From Enoplolaimus lenunculus (lineage: Eukaryota > Nematoda > Enoplea > Enoplida > Thoracostomopsidae): a DNA stretch of 64,000 bases. The position numbers and the translations under genes are program-made. The notes beneath the pieces are model-generated. The model worked only from the letters and a program-made list of their open reading frames with translations. It made no database searches and was not told the DNA's origin. The stretch spans positions 124,001 through 188,000 of the forward strand of contig JASANG010001286.1 in the NCBI GenBank assembly GCA_030248215.1. The letters run 5' to 3'. Positions 59,586 through 64,000 of this stretch are shown here, one piece after another. Positions within the stretch are counted from its first letter, which is position 1, and the number at the start of each line of letters is the position of its first letter.

Positions 59586-60156
59586 ACAGACTAAACATAA
59601 ACAGGCTTAAACAGGGTCATAGCCGTAGATTTGGGAAAAGATGGCTACGTTTTATAAAAATTCCCGAACGAGTTTCGTGCGATACCAATACAAAAGTTAC
59701 TCAAAATTCCGGGGTAAAATCACAAACCGAAGGCATAACCCATAAAAGCCCAGCGCCAGCCTGCGCCTCTGAGTATAGTAATTTAATGGACCAAAATGTC
59801 ATATCACAATCAAACGTCAATACGGTTATTTTTGTTTGTAATGCGTTTAGTATATACGTGTTTTGTGTTTTTGTGTAATGATTCTGAGGTTTCAGGCCAT
59901 TCAGGCACTCAGGCAGTGCCGGTCGCTGTTGTTAAGCAATATGACACGTTGTAGATTGACCGTGTGAATTTTCACACGGCGCTGTATAATACGAACTTTA
60001 TAATCAGACATGATTCCGTCCTGGGCTAGCCCAAGTCGTAATTGCGCTTTGGACTGGCCCAATTCAGAATTGAATTGAATTACGACTCGGGCTACGACAT
60101 ATCTACTCGGTAACCCACGTGTTATCGTTACATAAGTCAATACATTTTGAATATGC

Positions 60157-60162
60157 AATAAA
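60157..60162 (+). terminator. Possible SLC16-like poly(A) signal
   Basis: AATAAA about 570 bp after the stop codon, first exact match downstream. Confidence 0.3.
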
Positions 60163-60358
60163 ATCTATACAAACATACTTTAATTGATGGACGTTTTTAC
60201 CCAAACTGAGTCCTGCTTCCCACGGTGTTCGTTTGGTATGTGTCAGTACAGATCAAATTATAAATAATTGACATAGCTAATAATTCTACAATTTACTGAA
60301 AACAGTACACTTGATGATAGACATTTAGACAACCAGGAGAATTGTTTACTGTATTGAG

Positions 60359-60776
60359 CCGAATAAGAGCGGGGTTCCCATTTTGAGTCCGAATCAATTG
60401 GAGTCCGTATCCCTGATAAGAGTCCGTAAGTGGATAGAGTTCCTAAACCCTAATTAGAGTCCATAAATGTCAATTAACCCTAATTTTAGCGTATAAATGA
60501 ATGCAGGATCAAATAATTTGAGTTCAAATCTTTAAAGCATACTTAAATTTTGAAAGTACATTCAAAGTATAACCTTGTATTGTCGCTCAAGCTATTGACA
60601 CAAGACAAAAAACGTATATTCAACGGATAATTGCAGTACCGGATATATTTTAGTAACGAAGGGCGGCGGAGCGCGGGTTAAAAATAAATAACAGTCCGTA
60701 ACCGAATAACAAGGGGGGTACCCTCTGGAGAGGGCAAATACATATCAGTTCCACCCGCTTATTCGGGTCACTACAG
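60359..60776. mobile_element. TA-target MITE, copy 7
   Basis: CTGTATTGAGCCGAATAAGA left, CTTATTCGGGTCACTACAG right, TA flanks; 418 bp. Confidence 0.85.
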
Positions 60777-60899
60777 TACGTAGAGTTAAAAACTTTAAAA
60801 AAATTTGCCGAAATGTACAACAACTTTGTGAATAAATATGTTTATCATGTTACATGGCAATACAGGTAAAGAAACCCGAAGCCGGAAATGACATTCCCT

Positions 60900-61190
60900 G
60901 TCCATGCTGAAATTTAAATTTTTGGAAATTCGCTGTTTTTGTCAGAAAGTTAGACAAGACTCGAATCGTGTTGAACTTTTTATCATCCGACGTCTAACAG
61001 GTTGTGGTCAGGTATCTTTTTGCCCCTTCCCAAATCGCTGGCAGCACGCCAAATCAGTTATTTCACATTAACTCGTTACCAAATACGTTTGATTGCGGAA
61101 AATTTAACACGATCCCACTCAGCAACACAAGCTACGTCGAACGGTATAAAATTTTTTAACGTTTTAACAAAAACAATATGGGTCCCAACT
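60900..61190. mobile_element. Foldback element, worn copy
   Basis: AAATCGCTGGCAGCACGCCA and AACTCGTTACCAAATACG match the centre and right arm of the 33.95 and 42.83 kb elements. Confidence 0.5.
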
Positions 61191-61799
61191 ATTGTTCAAC
61201 TGGATATCCGACTCTGGCAAAAAATCGACCTCCTGCTCCGGTATTGTACCTCCTGGATATTTGTTCTGAAAATCTGCAAAAAAAACTGAATTTTATAATT
61301 TATTTTAATTTGATTTTTCAAGTTTATGTTTTACTGTAAGCAGGTTAACAACAGTCCAAAATTTATGGATAGTCTGTTAAGTATTAGGTATATTATAGTT
61401 TCGTTGATTCAGTGAAGTAAATTCCAGAACTCATTAAAATCTGTCACCATTTTTCTGCTACGAAACGAACACCAAGTGTACACTAAATATCCGGCTCCGT
61501 CGTTATTTGGTATCCGGTTGTACCCTGGTCCCAACCACAATACAGTAAACGGATAGTAAAAATAACAGAAATGGATAATGATCAATCAAAACAAAGGAAA
61601 CTGATATTAAGTATACATAAAAGTTTCAAAGATGTTATATTTTTCTGCATACACAATTGAGACATGCGAGTATTTACGGGGATTTCTATAATCTTAAAGA
61701 AACACTGCAGATGCACCGTTAGATTTTGGATAAAATTTCGCAATGTTTGAAGAAACGCAGCATATTTGTAATGAAAAGTTGCGAAATATATACGTGACG

Positions 61800-61889
61800 G
61801 GGTGCAACCGGAGGTGAAAATACCGGAGCCGGAGGTCAACGAAGCTTGCCGGAGCCGGAGGTGAGGAGAAATTAGGCAGTAAAAAGATG
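61800..61889. mobile_element. Left end of a CAGGGTGCAACCGGAGG MITE
   Basis: GGGGTGCAACCGGAGGTGAA and GCCGGAGCCGGAGGTGAGG, cut off next to the following element. Confidence 0.65.
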
Positions 61890-61897
61890 CTAATTAG

Positions 61898-63529
61898 CAG
61901 GGTGCAAACGGATACTAAAACGGAAATGGATACGGAAACGAACGGATAGTGATCAAAATAACGGAAACGGAAAACGGATATTGAGGGGAAAAATTTCAAG
62001 GATGTTTTATATTTCTGCCAACGCAATAGAGACGTGCAAATGTTCGCTGGGCTTTCTAAAGTTTTAAAGAAAAATAGTAGATGCATCGAAATTTGGCCCA
62101 TGTTACTTTCAGGGGCGTCCAATTTTTCCGCGGGACAGCAATAGTGCCGAAAAGCAGCAGTTGCTACTGCTGTTCATGCATACGTGAAAATTAAACTTTG
62201 TTGTTCTTATTTGTGGGTTGGTTAGCAAGATCGCTTGAGTGCGGGGTGCTTGGGGGCGGTAGACCCCATCCTGCTTAGGGTCCTTCCAAATGCGGTGGTG
62301 CAGGGGGACAGTGGTAGCCCCTTGATAAAATTAATCTCAACAAAAAACTTTGTTGTCCGGTTTTCCGTTTTTCCTGCGGAAATATATAGCTCCCCATTTT
62401 CCAAAGAAAGCATATTCTTGCAAGTGCATACACAAGAGGGGCATTGGGTGCCCGTTCCGTCCAAATTTGGCTGGTTCTCCACTCCCCGTGTTTAGAACGA
62501 AAAAAATTCGCACAGTTTTATAAAGGTATTAACATGCAGTGATATGCAAGTCAGCTGTGGCTGCCAAGGCCGCAGGTGTACATAGGGGACTGACATGTGG
62601 CGCAACCCCAACAACGAAAACCTTCCTTTTCCTCCCCGATCTAACAAATTCTGTTCAATCTGAAAAGAATTTGATTTTGTCTCATTGTCCTGTTTTCCCA
62701 CTGAAAATTTGCACAAAACTGTCCCGTTTTCCCATAGGAAAATTGCAGCTTTATCGTTTTCCCAGCGAAAAACTGCAGCTGTCCCATTTTCCCATTTGCC
62801 GGAAACAAAACTGTCCCGTTTTCCCAGCGGAAAATTGCATCTTTACAGTTTTCCCATTTGGCCGAAACAAGCCTGTCCCATTGTCCCGATTTCCCAGCGG
62901 AAATTTGCAGTAGTCCTGTTTTCCCATTTGCCCGAAACAAACCTGTCCCGTTGTTGCGTTTTTACAGCCAAAATTTGCAGCTGTCCCATTATCCCATCTG
63001 CCCGAAACAAACCTGTCCCGTTGTTGCGTTTTTACAGCCAAAATTTGCAGCTGTCCCATTATCCCATCTGCCCGAAATAAACCTGTCCCGTTTTCTCAGC
63101 GAAAAATTGCAGCTGTACCGTTTTCCCATTTGCCCGAAACAGGCCAGTCCATTGTTCAGTTTGCCCAGCGAAAACATGCAGCTGTCTCGTTTTCCAATTT
63201 GCCCGAAACAGGCCTGTCCCATTTTCCGATCTGCCCGTAATGCTGTGTCGGCAGGAGTATATGAATTTGCCCCTATTACATTCATGTCTTGCCGTCCTGC
63301 GGAAAACGGGACGCCCCGAAAAGTAACGTTGGCCGAAATTTTTAAGATTTTGAATGAATTTTGTAATTGATATTTCATTTAGAACAATTGTAGCATATCT
63401 ATAATGAAAAATAGCCTGATATGAACGTGATTTAGACCTAATTTTGGACGTAGAAATGACATTTCTATAACGGAAACGGACACCGATTTTTACCGGAACG
63501 AATGTCTGGTTATACCCTGCTAATTAGAA
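61898..63529. mobile_element. hAT-like element with perfect 8-bp target duplication, host of a nested MITE
   Basis: CAGGGTGCAAACGGATACTA left, GAATGTCTGGTTATACCCTG right, CTAATTAG on both sides. 62095-63334 is a separate insertion, leaving about 390 bp of original element with ACGGAAACGGAAA words. Confidence 0.9.
62095..63334. mobile_element. GGCC-family element with CTGTCCC-unit interior, nested
   Basis: GGCCCATGTTACTTTCAGGG left, GCCCCGAAAAGTAACGTTGGCC-type right end, GAAATTT on both sides. The right half (62685-63235) is about ten units of 55-60 bp, GCAGCTGTCCCATTTTCCCA plus TTTGCCCGAAACAAACCTG; units at 62936-63000 and 63000-63070 are almost identical. Cys/Pro/Phe-rich frames here are repeat products. 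Confidence 0.88.
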
Positions 63530-63752
63530 AAGGTTATAACTTACAAATCTGGCAATCTGCGCGAAAGGAACGAGGGAAGGCAATTGGAAGGTACAGAGCG
63601 AATATTATTAAGAAATTTTTACACAAAAGCGTTTCAGATATCCGAATACATACTTCGTTTCGGATAAATATCCAGATATTTTTCATATCCGGATATCTAG
63701 TGCCCATCTATAGTTTAAATATACTTAAAATCTGGTTTTTATCTGTTTTCAG

Positions 63753-64000
63753 GTCGCGGACACACAGTTTCTTGCAACATTTTTTATACACATGAAGGCC
63801 CAAGCAGTAAACGACAAAAATTTACTAACTACACAACAGCTATAATACGTCGTAACAGTTTAAAATCTAACAAAAACAAAAACAAGCAAATCAAAAGCCA
63901 AAATAATATATATTGCTTCCTTCCACGTAAGATATTCGGCATTTGTATTTTCCCCATAGTAGAAAAAAATTCCCTCCCACTGATGCCCGATGTAAAGCTG
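63753..64000 (+). CDS. Possible partial exon of an unrecognised gene
   Basis: Follows a good 3' splice site (TTTTTATCTGTTTTCAG) and stays open for 82 codons to the end of the window in one frame (RGHTVSCNIFYTHEGPSSKR and on to SLPLMPDVKL). The middle is Lys/Asn-rich. I recognise no domain. In such AT-rich DNA a stop-free run of this length behind an acceptor is suggestive only. Confidence 0.3.

Noticed and set aside
62539-63378. Cys/Pro/Phe-rich frames on both strands
   Set aside because: Tandem CTGTCCC units of a nested MITE; not conserved coding sequence.

Overview
The window looks like genomic DNA of an invertebrate metazoan: AT-rich, with short coding exons separated by GT..AG introns and packed with small non-autonomous DNA transposons. 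Four host genes can be followed through their exons. The organism cannot be named from the sequence. The gene set (a probable BCL9-type Wnt co-factor, proteasome Rpt2, OGG1 and an SLC16-like carrier) argues for an animal, and OGG1 argues against the better-known nematodes.

Layout. 186-10380 (+): the 3' part of a probable BCL9/Legless-like gene, six to seven exons. 10.5-17.1 kb: intergenic, with MITEs, a minisatellite, a long degenerate TAAGCC array and a C-rich block of unknown origin (15.06-16.09 kb). 17113-22608 (-): PSMC1 (26S proteasome ATPase Rpt2), eleven coding exons covering everything after the initiator Met. 22.6-29.1 kb: tRNA-derived repeats around a decayed Ty3/Gypsy-type retroelement. 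29663-29971 (-): a candidate small secreted Cys-containing protein with a TATA-like box. 32634-43856 (-): OGG1 (8-oxoguanine DNA glycosylase), eight exons recognised and one short one not found. 44-53 kb: repeats. 53495-59585 (+): a four-exon SLC16/monocarboxylate-transporter-like gene. 59.6-64 kb: repeats, with an open reading frame behind a good 3' splice site running off the window end.

The genes are unrelated in pathway (Wnt transcription, protein degradation, base-excision repair, solute transport) and are not an operon. The strongest unexplained signal is the mobile DNA. One MITE family with GGCC-type termini and 8-bp target duplications has copies whose interiors differ completely and are mostly tandem short words (TTAGGC-like hexamers, GGGACAG heptamers, or CTGTCCCRTTTTCCC units). 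A second 8-bp-duplication family (CAGGGTGCAACCGG ends) has interiors of CCGGAA or GATTCCG words. Members are nested, and three OGG1 3' splice sites lie 9-28 bp from a transposon end.
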